A DNA stretch of 64,000 nucleotides from Actinernus sp. WN-2022. Its lineage: Eukaryota; Cnidaria; Anthozoa; Actiniaria; Actinernidae. Below are positions 11,640 to 23,369 of this stretch, in pieces. The DNA lies in the NCBI GenBank assembly GCA_030867875.1, contig JAOWCC010000028.1, positions 310,001 through 374,000 of the forward strand, written 5' to 3'. Made by a program: the position numbers and the translations under genes. The notes beneath the pieces are model-generated. The model was given only the letters and a program-made list of their open reading frames with translations, was not told where the DNA came from and did not search any database. Each line of letters begins with the position of its first letter. The first letter of the stretch is position 1.

Positions 11640-11856
11640 AACGGATGGTCTTGACCAACTCTCTGATGGTTAGCCAAAATATTCTATCGCACGCGGCGCC
11701 ACATGTGAGTTGAGTTTGTTGTAATGTCGCCCTTGTTCCGAGGTCCTCTGGGTTTCCTCCCTCCACAAAAACCAACAAGCTAAATTCCAATTCTATCTGC
11801 AGATTATTATTTTGATCAGCCACATACATGGTTGTTTCAAGTCCCGTTAGAAATAT
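11640..11856 (+). mobile_element. SINE, copy 2 (degenerate head)
   Basis: The body matches the copy at 62447-62700: TTTCCTCCCTCCACAAAAA, GCTAAATTCCAATTC, TTTGATCAGCC, and the end GTCCCGTTAGAAAT. The tRNA-like head is badly decayed (GATGGTTAGCC). It lies inside the foldback element. Confidence 0.75.
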
Positions 11857-12996
11857 AAATATCGAAGGGTCACCAAAAGAAAGGTTGCGTGGGATTGCGT
11901 TACTTAAAATACCGTCCGATCGGTTAGTTCGGTGTTTTTATTCATCTGATAAACTTTACAGACTTCTGTACTTTCATACTTATATAATATATCCGTCAAT
12001 CCCTTCACGATTCTTTAAAAGTTGTTGCGTACGCTGTATGTTTTCAATTCAACAGATTCAAGAGGCCGATTCAAGAAGCCAGCTTTTCGGTGTTTACATG
12101 TGCTTTCAGCCGTGGAAACTGTTGTCTGGTTTTTGACACAACAAGAGTGCCGCGAACTTCGCGGGACATGTGATTTTATTGCCGAATGCAGAGTTAAATA
12201 ATGCGGGAAAGTTTCTCAACTTTTAATACTGGCAAGTGATAAACGTCTACCAAATAGAATATTCTGCAATTCTTTTTATTTAATCTGGGATCCGTCATTT
12301 TGAATTGAAAGGCGATGAGGTCCGAGTCTCAAATTGCTCGAACAGAAGTGTGACATTTTTGAATAATCAATGAGCTCCGACAGCAGTGTTTGTTTTGCTT
12401 TGAGATCACACTAAAAAATATCTTCCTACCGAATCAAATGCTTTGAAAGTTTGTATTTTATTTACGGTCTGAACAGTTTTCACCTAATGCGAAAACTGGT
12501 TTGAGTCCATTCTGTCAAATAAAAACACCCATGTGAATACATTTTGGATATTTTAATTCGTTATTGGTTAATTTGCCGTGAGATCGCACCGAATCTTCTG
12601 AGTTTCAATTTCAGCGTTTTTACTTCATCACTTCGTCAGTTTGTGATTGGCATTGCGGTTTATAATTGCCGTGAGACCGGTCTGCAGCGATTGGTCTGAT
12701 GTCAGATGTGAAGCAAACAAGTCTCAGTGCTCGTGTTTGTTTTCAAAATACATGTATGTGATAGGAATGGTCGTCAACTTTTATGATCCGTTCTTAAACC
12801 AGCGACAGTTTACTCTCAAGTACTTCTTCATATAAACATATAAATTGTAATATTGAGCTTTACGTTTTTGCCTTAATGCGTTTTTTTTTGTCAAGGGAAG
12901 AAATTGTAAAACGTTTCGCAAGGGCTCGGGTAAATGTGTACGTAAAATCTAATGTCCGATGAACGTAACTGCGATCATTTCCATCTCGAACACAGT

Positions 12997-13235
12997 TGAT
13001 CGCGGTCACATCGCGAGCAAGGTGCGAGCAGATCGCGAGCAAGGTGCGTTCAGATCGCGAGCAAGGTGCGTTCAGATCGCGAGCAAGGTGCGAGCAGATC
13101 GCGAGCAAGGTGCGAGCAGATCGCGAGCAAGGTGCGAGCAGATCGCGAGCAAGGTGCGAGCAGACCGCGGTCATTGATCGCGATCTCATCGCGATTTGCT
13201 CGCGATAAATGTACCTATAGTTCCAGGCGGTACTG
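12997..13235. repeat. Right arm, 22-bp minisatellite
   Basis: Inverted relative to the left arm: about seven units of GCGAGCAAGGTGCGAGCAGA with two units carrying GCGTTCAG, then the terminal segment ending GGCGGTACTG. Confidence 0.88.
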
Positions 13236-13451
13236 TACATGCATCTACGTTAATTCACTCATTTTCCTGCTGAAACTGATGATATTGTCTAAGTTTGCGA
13301 CTTTAATATTATTAATACTACATGTACAACTTTTTTTTTCAAAATAACACCTCTAACAATTATTACTTGAGCCAGCCGCCTTCGGCCGAGGCACGAGTCA
13401 AGTTTCGCAAGTGTTTATTTATTTATTTTTCTTGTCGCTGGTTGGTGCTGT

Positions 13452-13482
13452 CAACCAATCAGATTTTGACTGGTCACGTGAC
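13452..13482 (+). promoter_or_regulatory. CCAAT box and GTCACGTGAC palindrome
   Basis: CAACCAATCAG (13453-13463) and GTCACGTGAC (13473-13482) lie 60-90 bases before an ATG in good context (13544). GTCACGTGAC is the CLEAR/E-box palindrome bound by bHLH-zip factors such as MITF/TFEB and USF in animals. A promoter role is inference; no transcript evidence is available. Confidence 0.4.
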
Positions 13483-13543
13483 ACGTACAAATGTACGTTG
13501 TGCCAGCCATGTGACAGTGAACAACATTTTCAGGTTTTTCAAG

Positions 13544-13735
13544 ATGGCAGCGAGTGGGAGTTTTGACTTAGCAAAACCTTTAATATCAGCTGTTTTTTTG
13601 TGTAAACCAAAGGTTCCTTCAAGTGCAATACCAAGATTTTTGTCTTTTCTAAAGCTGAGAGGTGTTTCACGGGCTTTGGACGTGAATTTATCACATATTA
13701 TGCGACATGCTTTAAGATACACTCGTGAGACGTGA
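13544..13735 (+). CDS. Possible first exon or small ORF, unknown
   Basis: The ATG sits in AAGATGGCA, a strong animal start context. The frame runs 63 codons (begins MAASGSFDLAKPLISAVF) to a TGA. It is basic and moderately hydrophobic, with no recognised domain. It could be a small protein or a first exon using an internal donor. A CCAAT box and a GTCACGTGAC site lie just upstream. An overlapping minus-strand frame is as long, so coding status is unproven. Confidence 0.3.
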   Translation: MAASGSFDLAKPLISAVFLCKPKVPSSAIPRFLSFLKLRGVSRALDVNLSHIMRHALRYTRET

Positions 13736-16517
13736 CACTGACAGCTAGTCCGCTCTGCGATCAACACTGACTATATATAAAGACAACAGCTTCTAAATGT
13801 AAGTAGCCGCTAATCTGAACATGATAACCCGTATACCAATTGACTGTCGTTGTGTTGTTATTTATTGTTATTAACCTCTCGAAAGTGTAGTAGAAATGAC
13901 CAGATTTCTCAGTTCTCTGACTGACAGGGGCCTTTTAAAAGAATTACAGTCGTTTTGCCCCCCATGCACATGAATTTAAATGTTTATAAATTTGGGAACG
14001 AAAATCCAGCATGCAGTGAGTGAGTATAAACTGATTAAGTAATCAGAAATGAAGATTTTTTCAAACGAACGATAAATGACTCTGATGTGGAAATCGTATA
14101 TTTATCTGTGGCGTGTTATTGACACTGGTTTTATTTTGTTCTATTTCCCGGGTCTATTTACATCTGGCCTGTACCTCTTTGTATTTGATTATTATTTAAT
14201 GTTTTTTTTTTTAGAACTGACATAATTATATTATGTATAGAGTAGTGTATTTATCATTATTGCAAGTTTATAACATAACTAAATTTGGTCCAGAACTGAG
14301 AGTATACTTACATGCAAGTGGCACTCTTTCTTTCCCTTTCTCTTCCCCTTTCTTGGTACCATTATATATCCATGCAAGCTAGATCTTGTTTCAGTGTTTT
14401 CCATCTGAGGTGGTCCTGGCTTAAGATAACCCTAAGGTTACCTTAAGGACCTACCTTCTCATCATTGTATTTCTTATTATGCCTTATTACTCGTAAACAT
14501 TTCCATCATCTTATGAGAAAATAAATGTAATTGTTGTTGTTGTTCCTCAGTTCTTGACGTCAGCATTGTCACTTTCACTCGGTCATGATCAGGAGTACGA
14601 GTATTTTTATGAATTATTTGGGAATGAAAATTAATCTTGCTGCGACCCCAGTGATATAAGAAGAGTGGACATTGCATGTTTATTTGTGGCCTGCCATTAT
14701 AAGTTTCAGTCTCCTTCAAGATGTAGAAAATGAGCACTTAAGCACAGTGGCAGCTCACTAATACTAGAAAATGGTGGTCTGTAGTTTATGACCTCAATCA
14801 AAAATATTGTATTGAGAATTTAGCCTGAATGTCAGCCATCTCCACTGGTTTGTTAATAATTGAGAATTACAAATAGATGACTTTATTTCACATGTAGAAT
14901 GACATCACCTAATTATTCACAGTGAATAGCAACATTATGTGGAATTTGTTGTTCTAAATTGCTTGATTTCTCATAGTTGTACTGCACCTGATATAATTAC
15001 AATGCATCAAATTTGAGTGACTCAATATCGTGAAGACTACTCAAATAACCATTGCACTTCAATCGACAACACCCATACCAAGTTTTTTTTGTAATTCTAA
15101 CGACCCTCCAGGAACAATAATATTGGAAAGAAAGTAATATTAAACTACAGAATTGAGGGAAATTGTGGCTGAAATGTACATGCACAGCATGTATGTATGT
15201 GTGTGTTGTGTGTGTATTATGGCTCTATCATTTCCAACCCCCACCCCCCCCCCCCCCCCCCCCCCAGGCATACCCTAACCTAACCCCCCTCCTGGAATAC
15301 GTGGGGCATTTGCACATTGACATTTGACAGACAAGAGCATCAGTAGAGAACCAATTCTCTGGCTAATCTAGCACAAACCATGTTGACACAAAATTATGCT
15401 AGAACTCCATGCAGTACATGCTATAGATGGCCCGAGTTAAGGCCACTCAGGGCCTCTTGTTGAGATCTAAAAGGGGGCTGCCTGACTTGATAAATACCGG
15501 AGGTACATGTACATACAAGGGGGGCCTTACATGTAGGTGATTTTCACTGATATTTTTCTCTGCTATAGGGGGAAGGGGCTGAAAAAGTTCACCAGATGGA
15601 AAGGGCTATGGAAATTTTACACTTCCAATCTTGATATCTTCATGCCCCTTTATATTAAATTTTTAAGGTTGTTTTGATCAAACATTTTTACCTGATTTTG
15701 CTCAAATTTTAACAAACATTATACAATTTATTGACACAACTGATAATATCAAAATATTGACCCTATCACACATACATGTATACTAATGACATAATTGTAA
15801 TGTAAGTCAACCCCACTTTTTTCACATTTTGCACCATTACTTGAAATGTAGTTGAACAATTTGTTTTAAACAACTGGAAACTGCATGTTCAGACTCAGAA
15901 TTTTATCAAAATCCCTTGGGCAGATTAGTTTGTGAAAAATTAGGGCTATGAATATCACACCTTACTAATGTGTTAAAGTTGAAAGGACCGTAGCTTTCAG
16001 CCAATAGAAGTGATTAGATTACAAACTGGTTAAAAGTATTTCCCAAAGCTTACTAAATATTGTTGTCACATGAAATTGTGCTAGAAAACAGTCAGAAAAT
16101 AAGTTGTGAATATTTCTTTTGACAGGGTAAAAATGTTGAAAAATGACAAAAACCTTAAAAATCTACACATTTCAGAGAAATAAAAAAACATTTTTGAGCA
16201 TTAAATTCAATCTTTCATATGAATAACACCAATCCTATCACTGAAAATTATTTTGGTTTTGGATACTGCTTTGTTTACTGATCTAGAGTGGCCACAGCTG
16301 ACTATCGGTATGATGTACATGTACGGACAGGAAAACATGATTTATTGGGTTTACCTCGGTGTAAGGACCACTCACTGGAGACTGCATGCCATTGCACACA
16401 CTGTGAGTTGTTGTATTACCAATTATAGTGTATTGAATACTATAATACTATTATAATTTATGCACCTACTCATCATTAGTTGATATAAATACCCGAAAAA
16501 AACAATTGCTACCAAGC
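13736..16517. other. No gene recognised; AT-rich
   Basis: I found no convincing exon in this stretch. It includes a TATATATAAAG box-like sequence near 13775 and a run of 22 C at 15244-15265. Short frames at 14477-14737 and 14997-15185 are not protein-like. Confidence 0.5.
15244..15265. repeat. Poly(C) run
   Basis: Twenty-two consecutive C bases, a mononucleotide tract likely to be length-variable. Confidence 0.95.
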
Positions 16518-16612
16518 AGTTCACTCATGGTCTAGTGGTTAGGGTAGGGGTATACATGTATGTCAGCCATTATAATCTGATTTTTCTGGGTTCAACCCCT
16601 ACCCTTGGTACA
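16518..16612 (+). pseudogene. tRNA-like remnant (Glu-type) or SINE head
   Basis: TCATGGTCTAGTGGTTAGG matches the D-arm and box A of tRNA-Glu, and TGGGTTCAACCCC matches the T-arm and box B. The spacing between them is longer than in a tRNA and no cloverleaf forms over the anticodon region, so this is a tRNA-derived SINE head or pseudogene and not a working tRNA. Confidence 0.6.
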
Positions 16613-16859
16613 GCGTAATTTTGTTTAAAGTAGAGGCTGCCCAATTCCTTGTAAAATTGTAGAAGTGCTGCTTCAGGTGCTTGGGAAATATTCTAAGTAA
16701 CAAATTATTCATTAAGTTAGCAAAGGGAGTGTTATCATGATGCAGTTTGTGTGGTTCTCACACTGAGGTAATAGCACACAATTATTACTGTAGGTTCTTT
16801 CTAATTTCAGGTTGATTTCAAACAACCTAGGTTGGAATATCAATGATTCTAAAAAGGGA

Positions 16860-17036
16860 TTTTTATTTTTGGGGGGATTCATAAAAAAAGGTTTTTTTTG
16901 GGGGGGGGGGAATTTAATAAGAAAAAGAAATCACCCACCCCTCCCCTACAAAATACTTTTTGATAACTCACCCCTCCCCTCTACTTCCTCCCCCTTCCTT
17001 CCCACTCCCTCTCAATTTTCTCCTTGTCCCCCCTGA
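16860..17036. repeat. G-run and pyrimidine-rich low complexity
   Basis: A run of G near 16901-16910 is followed by CACCCCTCCCCT repeats on the plus strand. The 74-codon open frame here is a product of composition. Confidence 0.7.
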
Positions 17037-17061
17037 CACACCTTACTGTACCACTTACATT

Positions 17062-17140
17062 GTACCTTGACGGTCACCCATCCACTTACTAACCTTGCCC
17101 GGCCGGGCTTAACTTGGCCGAATCACAAGGAACGCCTGGT
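17062..17140 (-). pseudogene. 5S rRNA-derived fragment
   Basis: On the minus strand the order CCAAGTTAAGCCCGGCCGGG, then GGTTAGTAAGTGGATGGGTG and ACCG, follows the internal promoter region of eukaryotic 5S rRNA (AAGCTAAGC, GGTTAGTACTTGGATGGG, GACCGCC). The 5' third and the exact 3' end are not preserved. It may be a 5S pseudogene or the head of a 5S-derived SINE (SINE3 type). It directly precedes the 55-bp array. Confidence 0.65.
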
Positions 17141-17329
17141 AGATATTAATCCAGTGGATTGTCGCACCGTGCCATGAAAGCGCTTGTTGATTTAAACACA
17201 TCATTTATTTTCCAAGTGACTAATCGTCGAACTCAGTCCCTCTCGTTATGTGCGCATGCGTACTTCTAACAAAATCGAACTTTGAAACACCTTTCGAAAC
17301 GAGACTTGTAACTTTCAGGGTCTCACTTC

Positions 17330-20300
17330 AATGAAAATGGTAATAGTTCAGATGTATTTAGACTAGTTCTATGAATGATTTGGGGTTGAAAATGGTAATA
17401 GTTCAGATGTATTTAGACTTGTTCTATGGATGATTTGGGGTTGAAAATGGTAATAGTTCAGATGTATTTAGACTAGTTCTATGAATGATTTGGGGTTGAA
17501 AATGGTAATAGTTCAGGTGTATTTAGACTAGTTCTATGAATGATTTGGGGTTGAAAGTGGTAATAGTTCAGATGTATTTAGACTAGTTCTATGAAGGATT
17601 TGGGGTTGAAAATGGTAATAGTTCAGGTGTATTTAGACTAGTTCTATGAATGATTTGGGGTTGAAAATGGTAATAGTTCAGGTGTATTTAGACTAGTTCT
17701 ATGAAGGATTTGGGGTTGAAAGTGGTAATAGTTCAGATGTATTTAGACTAGTTCTATGAATGATTTGGGGTTGAAAGTGGTAATAGTTCAGATGTATTTA
17801 GACTAGTTCTATGAAGGATTTGGGGTTGAAAGTGGTAATAGTTCAGATGTATTTAGACTAGTTCTATGAAGGATTTGGGGTTGAAAGTGGTAATAGTTCA
17901 GATGTATTTAGACTTGTTCTATGAAGGATTTGGGGTTGAAAGTGGTAATAGTTCAGATGTATTTAGACTTGTTCTATGAAGGATTTGGGGTTGAATGTGG
18001 TAATAGTTCAGATGTATTTAGACTTGTTCTATGAAGGATTTGGGGTTGAAAATGGTAATAGTTCAGGTGTATTTAGACTAGTTCTATGAAGGATTTGGGG
18101 TTGAAAATGGTAATAGTTCAGGTGTATTTAGACTAGTTCTATGAATGATTTGGGGTTGAAAATGGTAATAGTTCAGGTGTATTTAGACTAGTTCTATGAA
18201 GGATTTGGGGTTGAAAGTGGTAATAGTTCAGATGTATTTAGACTAGTTCTATGAATGATTTGGGGTTGAAAGTGGTAATAGTTCAGATGTATTTAGACTA
18301 GTTCTATGAAGGATTTGGGGTTGAAAGTGGTAATAGTTCAGATGTATTTAGACTAGTTCTATGAATGATTTGGGGTTGAAAATGGTAATAGTTCAGATGT
18401 ATTTAGACTTGTTCTATGGATGATTTGGGGTTGAAAATGGTAATAGTTCAGATGTATTTAGACTAGTTCTATGAATGATTTGGGGTTGAAAATGGTAATA
18501 GTTCAGGTGTATTTAGACTAGTTCTATGAATGATTTGGGGTTGAAAGTGGTAATAGTTCAGATGTATTTAGACTAGTTCTATGAATGATTTGGTGTTGAA
18601 AATGGTAATAGTTCAGGTGTATTTAGACTAGTTCTATGAATGATTTGGGGTTGAAAGTGGTAATAGTTCAGATGTATTTAGACTAGTTCTATGAATGATT
18701 TGGGGTTGAAAATGGTAATAGTTCAGATATATTTAGACTTGTTCTATGGATGATTTGGGGTTGAAAATGGTAATAGTTCAGATGTATTTAGACTAGTTCT
18801 ATGAATGATTTGGGGTTGAAAATGGTAATAGTTCAGGTGTATTTAGACTAGTTCTATGAATGATTTGGGGTTGAAAGTGGTAATAGTCCAGATGTATTTA
18901 GACTAGTTCTATGAAGGATTTGGGGTTGAAAGTGGTAATAGTTCAGATGTATTTAGACTTGTTCTATGAAGGATTTGGGGTTGAAAGTGGTAATAGTTCA
19001 GATGTATTTAGACTTGTTCTATGAAGGATTTGGGGTTCAAAGTGGTAATAGTTCAGATGTATTTAGACTTGTTCTATGAAGGATTTGGGGTTGAAAATGG
19101 TAATAGTTCAGGTGTATTTAGACTAGTTCTATGAATGATTTTGGGGTTGAAAATGGTAATAGTTCAGATGTATTTAGACTAGTTCTATGAATGATTTGGG
19201 GTTGAAAGTGGTAATAGTTCAGATGTATTTAGACTTGTTCTATGAAGGATTTGGGGTTGAAAGTGGTAATAGTTCAGATGTATTTAGACTTGTTCTATGA
19301 AGGATTTGGGGTTGAAAGTGGTAATAGTTCAGATGTATTTAGACTAGTTCTATGAATGATTTGGGGTTGAAAATGGTAATAGTTCAGGTGTATTTAGACT
19401 AGTTCTATGAATGATTTGGGGTTGAAAGTGGTAATAGTTCAGATGTATTTAGACTTGTTCTATGGATGATTTGGGGTTGAAAATGGTAATAGTTCAGATG
19501 TATTTAGACTTGTTCTATGGATGATTTGGGGTTGAAAATGGTAATAGTTCAGATGTATTTAGACTAGTTCTATGAATGATTTGGGGTTGAAAATGGTAAT
19601 AGTTCAGGTGTATTTAGACTAAGTTCTATGAATGATTTGGGGTTGAAAGTGGTAATAGTTCAGATGTATTTAGACTAGTTCTATGAAGGATTTGGGGTTG
19701 AAAGTGGTAATAGTTCAGGTGTATTTAGACTAGTTCTATGAAGGATTTGGGGTTGAAAGTGGTAATAGTTCAGATGTATTTAGACTAGTTCTATGAATGA
19801 TTTGGGGTTGAAAGTGGTAATAGTTCAGATGTATTTAGACTAGTTCTATGAAGGATTTGGGGTTGAAAGTGGTAATAGTTCAGATGTATTTAGACTAGTT
19901 CTATGAAGGATTTGGGGTTGAAAGTGGTAATAGTTCAGATGTATTTAGACTTGTTCTATGAAGGATTTGGGGTTGAAAGTGGTAATAGTTCAGATGTATT
20001 TAGACTTGTTCTATGAAGGATTTGGGGTTGAATGTGGTAATAGTTCAGATGTATTTAGACTTGTTCTATGAAGGATTTGGGGTTGAAAATGGTAATAGTT
20101 CAGGTGTATTTAGACTAGTTCTATGAAGGATTTGGGGTTGAAAATGGTAATAGTTCAGGTGTATTTAGACTAGTTCTATGAATGATTTGGGGTTGAAAAT
20201 GGTAATAGTTCAGGTGTATTTAGACTAGTTCTATGAAGGATTTGGGGTTGAAAGTGGTAATAGTTCAGATGTATTTAGACTAGTTCTATGAATGATTTGG

Positions 20301-21247
20301 GGTTGAAAGTGGTAATAGTTCAGATGTATTTAGACTAGTTCTATGAAGGATTTGGGGTTGAAAGTGGTAATAGTTCAGATGTATTTAGACTAGTTCTATG
20401 AATGATTTGGGGTTGAAAATGGTAATAGTTCAGATGTATTTAGACTTGTTCTATGGATGATTTGGGGTTGAAAATGGTAATAGTTCAGATGTATTTAGAC
20501 TAGTTCTATGAATGATTTGGGGTTGAAAATGGTAATAGTTCAGGTGTATTTAGACTAAGTTCTATGAATGATTTGGGGTTGAAAGTGGTAATAGTTCAGA
20601 TGTATTTAGACTAGTTCTATGAAGGATTTGGGGTTGAAAGTGGTAATAGTTCAGATGTATTTAGACTTGTTCTATGAAGGATTTGGGGTTGAAAGTGGTA
20701 ATAGTTCAGATGTATTTAGACTTGTTCTATGAAGGATTTGGGGTTGAATGTGGTAATAGTTCAGATGTATTTAGACTTGTTCTATGAAGGATTTGGGGTT
20801 GAAAATGGTAATAGTTCAGGTGTATTTAGACTAGTTCTATGAATGATTTGGGGTTGAAAATGGTAATAGTTCAGATGTATTTAGACTAGTTCTATGAATG
20901 ATTTGGGGTTGAAAGTGGTAATAGTTCAGATGTATTTAGACTTGTTCTATGAAGGATTTGGGGTTGAAAGTGGTAATAGTTCAGATGTATTTAGACTTGT
21001 TTTATGAAGGATTTGGGGTTGAAAGTGGTAATAGTTCAGATGTATTTAGACTAGTTCTATGAATGATTTGGGGTTGAAAATGGTAATAGTTCAGGTGTAT
21101 TTAGACTAGTTCTATGAATGATTTGGGGTTGAAAGTGGTAATAGTTCAGATGTATTTAGACTTGTTCTATGAAGGATTTGGGGTTGAAAGTGGTAATAGT
21201 TCAGATGTATTTAGACTTGTTCTATGAAGGATTTGGGGTTGAAAGTG
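17330..21247. repeat. 55-bp minisatellite, about 71 copies
   Basis: The unit contains GGTAATAGTTCAG(A/G)TGTATT, AGACT(A/T)GTTCTATG and GATTTGGGGTTGAAA. Variable positions combine into recurring haplotypes, giving a higher-order structure. Single-base insertions occur at about 19141, 19621 and 20557. Fifty-five is not a multiple of three, and stops occur in all frames, so the array is non-coding. Confidence 0.97.
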
Positions 21248-21439
21248 GGTACATGTAGATATACAATGGCGGGCCACTTCGGCGAGCCATTACATGTATA
21301 TATCCGATACAACATTGCCACAAATATTGCATTGTACTTATGATATGCACCACATAAAATTTTAAGCTTTGATTTCTCCCACCTTGCTATCGATGTGGGA
21401 TGAATTAGTTCCTCACAAAAACATGTCCCACATCGAAAA

Positions 21440-22090
21440 TACATTGTCCTTAGTCCGGTTAGTACCCTTAGTTCTGGCTGGGTTGTATCACTGCATGCTG
21501 GTCATAGTCCTAATAGATAAGTCCAGTTAGTACTCTTAGTTCTAGCTGGGTTGTATCGCTGCATGCTGGTCATAGTCCTTAGTCTGGTTAGTACCCTTAG
21601 TTCTGGCTGGGTTGTGTCACTGCATGCTGGTCATAGTCCTAATAGATAAGTCCAGTTAGTACTCTTAGTTCTGGCTGGGTTGTATCACTGCATGCTGGTC
21701 ATAGTCCTTAGTCCGGTTAAGTTCTGGCTGGGTTGTATCGCTGCATGCTGGTCATAGTCCTAATAGATAAGTCCAGTTAGTACTCTTAGTTCTAGCTGGG
21801 TTGTATCGCTGCATGCTGGTCATAGTCCTTAGTCCGGTTAGTATCCTTAGTTCTGGCTGTGTTGTATCACTGCATGCTGGTTATAGTCTTTAGTTCAGTT
21901 AGTACCCTTGAGTTCTGGCTGGGTTGTATCGCTGCATGCTGGTCATAGTCCTTAGTCCAGTTAGTACCCTTTAGTTCTGGCTGGGTTGTATCGCTGTATG
22001 CTAGTCACAGTCCTTAGTCCGATTAGTTGCCTTAGTTCTAGCAGATGCTGTCATAGTCCTAATACTCCAGTTAGTCCCTTAGTTCTAGCA
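21440..22090. repeat. 61/67-bp degenerate tandem repeat, about 10 copies
   Basis: Units contain CTTAGTTCTGGCTGGGTTGT, ATC(A/G)CTGCATGCTGGTCATAG and TCCTTAGTCC(G/A)GTTAGTA. Alternate early units carry an extra AATAGATAA. Copies decay towards the right end. It is unrelated in sequence to the neighbouring 55-bp array, from which about 190 bp separate it. Confidence 0.9.
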
Positions 22091-22421
22091 GGCTTGTATT
22101 GCTATATACATTGTACATGCCATTCGTATTCCTTATTCCAGCTACATGTAGCTATAGTTTCCTTATTCCATAATGAGGGATTGCATGTTCACAATACATG
22201 TAGCTGGGTTAACACTTAAATATCATAGAATGGGTTGTAATACTATTAATACTAACTGTATGATTACAGCTGGCTACGTATTTAATGGCCAGCAGTAATC
22301 AGCCTGGCAATTAAACAATAATCATGGAATTTATTAAAGGAACAAAAGAGTTTAGCTAGTCCATATGTCCAGGGGTATTAAATAAGCAGAAAAGTAAAGA
22401 AAGGGGATCCTAAAACAGGCT

Positions 22422-22850
22422 CCAGATAAGAAAGGAACAGTTGAATGACAAGGAATGTTAACAGATGTTAATTTTCTATTCTTCTTTCTCATAATTCCAT
22501 TCAATAGAAGACCATTGAAATAATGCACTTTCATAAGCTAATTTTTGAAGTTTAAATTAATTTTTGATCAAACTAACTATGGTTTGATTTGGGAGAAATT
22601 TGTATGTGGGGAACGTTTTCAAATTGGTGATTCAAAAATATTTTGTTTTCTCACTTTCCCATTGGCTAGATGGTATTTTCTTTTCGTTTTCACAGTAAAA
22701 AATGGTCAACAGCAGACAGATTCCTACAATTTTCACTTGTATATAAACTTTGACTGTGAACATCTCAAACAGCACTTTAGGCATATTCTATCAAAATCAT
22801 ATGTGCGGATATGCTGATTGCGCAGGGTCTATTGTTCTTGGTGTAGTTCA
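22422..22850. mobile_element. MITE copy, inverted partner of 23370-23830
   Basis: Beginning CCAGATAAGAA, this segment is the reverse complement of the element at 23370-23830 over some 400 bp. Shared blocks include CAAGGAATGTTAA, TTTTTGATCAAAC, ACTATGGTTT, TTTTGTTTTCTCA and AAAATCATATGTG. Its inner end is poorly defined. Confidence 0.8.
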
Positions 22851-22924
22851 TACATGTACATGTGTCATTACTTAAAAGAAAACACATGTTGTTTTTGACA
22901 CTAATTATAAACCACTCCATAGAA

Positions 22925-23180
22925 GTGTGGCATCTGAATCAATTGACTGATTTAGCTTGTACATTCGTTGTCCCAATTCAGAACATGAGACAGCTCTCCA
23001 GAGCTTCCCAGTACTTTGTTTTCCAATAATAGCGAAATGTATACATTAACTCTTGAGGTACATGCATGTAATACTACATGTATATAAAAACAAGAAGACA
23101 TTACTCAAGGGAAAAGTCAGGTGACCTGAATTGGGACAACAAATGTACAAGCTAAATCGGTCAATTGGGATTAGCTAGGT
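22925..23180. repeat. Inverted repeat between the two MITE copies
   Basis: GATTTAGCTTGTACATTCGT with TGTCCCAATTCAG (about 22950-22983) is repeated in reverse complement at about 23124-23157. The centre has GTACATGCATGTA-type palindromes. Together with the flanking MITEs it makes a stem-loop of about 1.4 kb. Confidence 0.75.
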
Positions 23181-23369
23181 GCAGCAGATGAATTAGGTTC
23201 TGCACATGTTGTTGCATTGTGGAACTCTGGAGTGGTTGACTCAAATGCTACTTTTGTCATGCAACAAACTAATTAATGCATATTAAATTATGCCATCTTG
23301 AAATTTAATTTATATTCTAGACCCAGATTTCCTAATTGCCACAATCAGTTCAATGAATCCAGTAATGGT

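Larger units (their letters stand above)
11029..13235. mobile_element. Foldback-like element with minisatellite inverted repeats
   Basis: CAGTACCGCCTGGAACTATA begins at 11029 and its reverse complement ends at 13235, each flanked by TA (11027-11028, 13236-13237). The inverted arms continue for about 230 bp and consist mostly of 22-bp units based on GATCGCGAGCAAGGTGCGAG. The inner ends of the arms do not carry CAGTACCGCC again, which favours one element with long inverted repeats over two separate MITEs. The 1.74-kb interior holds a SINE and no recognisable transposase. Class by inference: non-autonomous, TA-targeting. Confidence 0.75.

Noticed and set aside
16518..16612. Functional tRNA-Glu gene
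   Set aside because: Box A and box B are too far apart and no anticodon arm or acceptor stem forms.
17330..21247. CRISPR array with 55-bp periodicity
   Set aside because: The whole unit repeats, with no variable spacers between conserved repeats.
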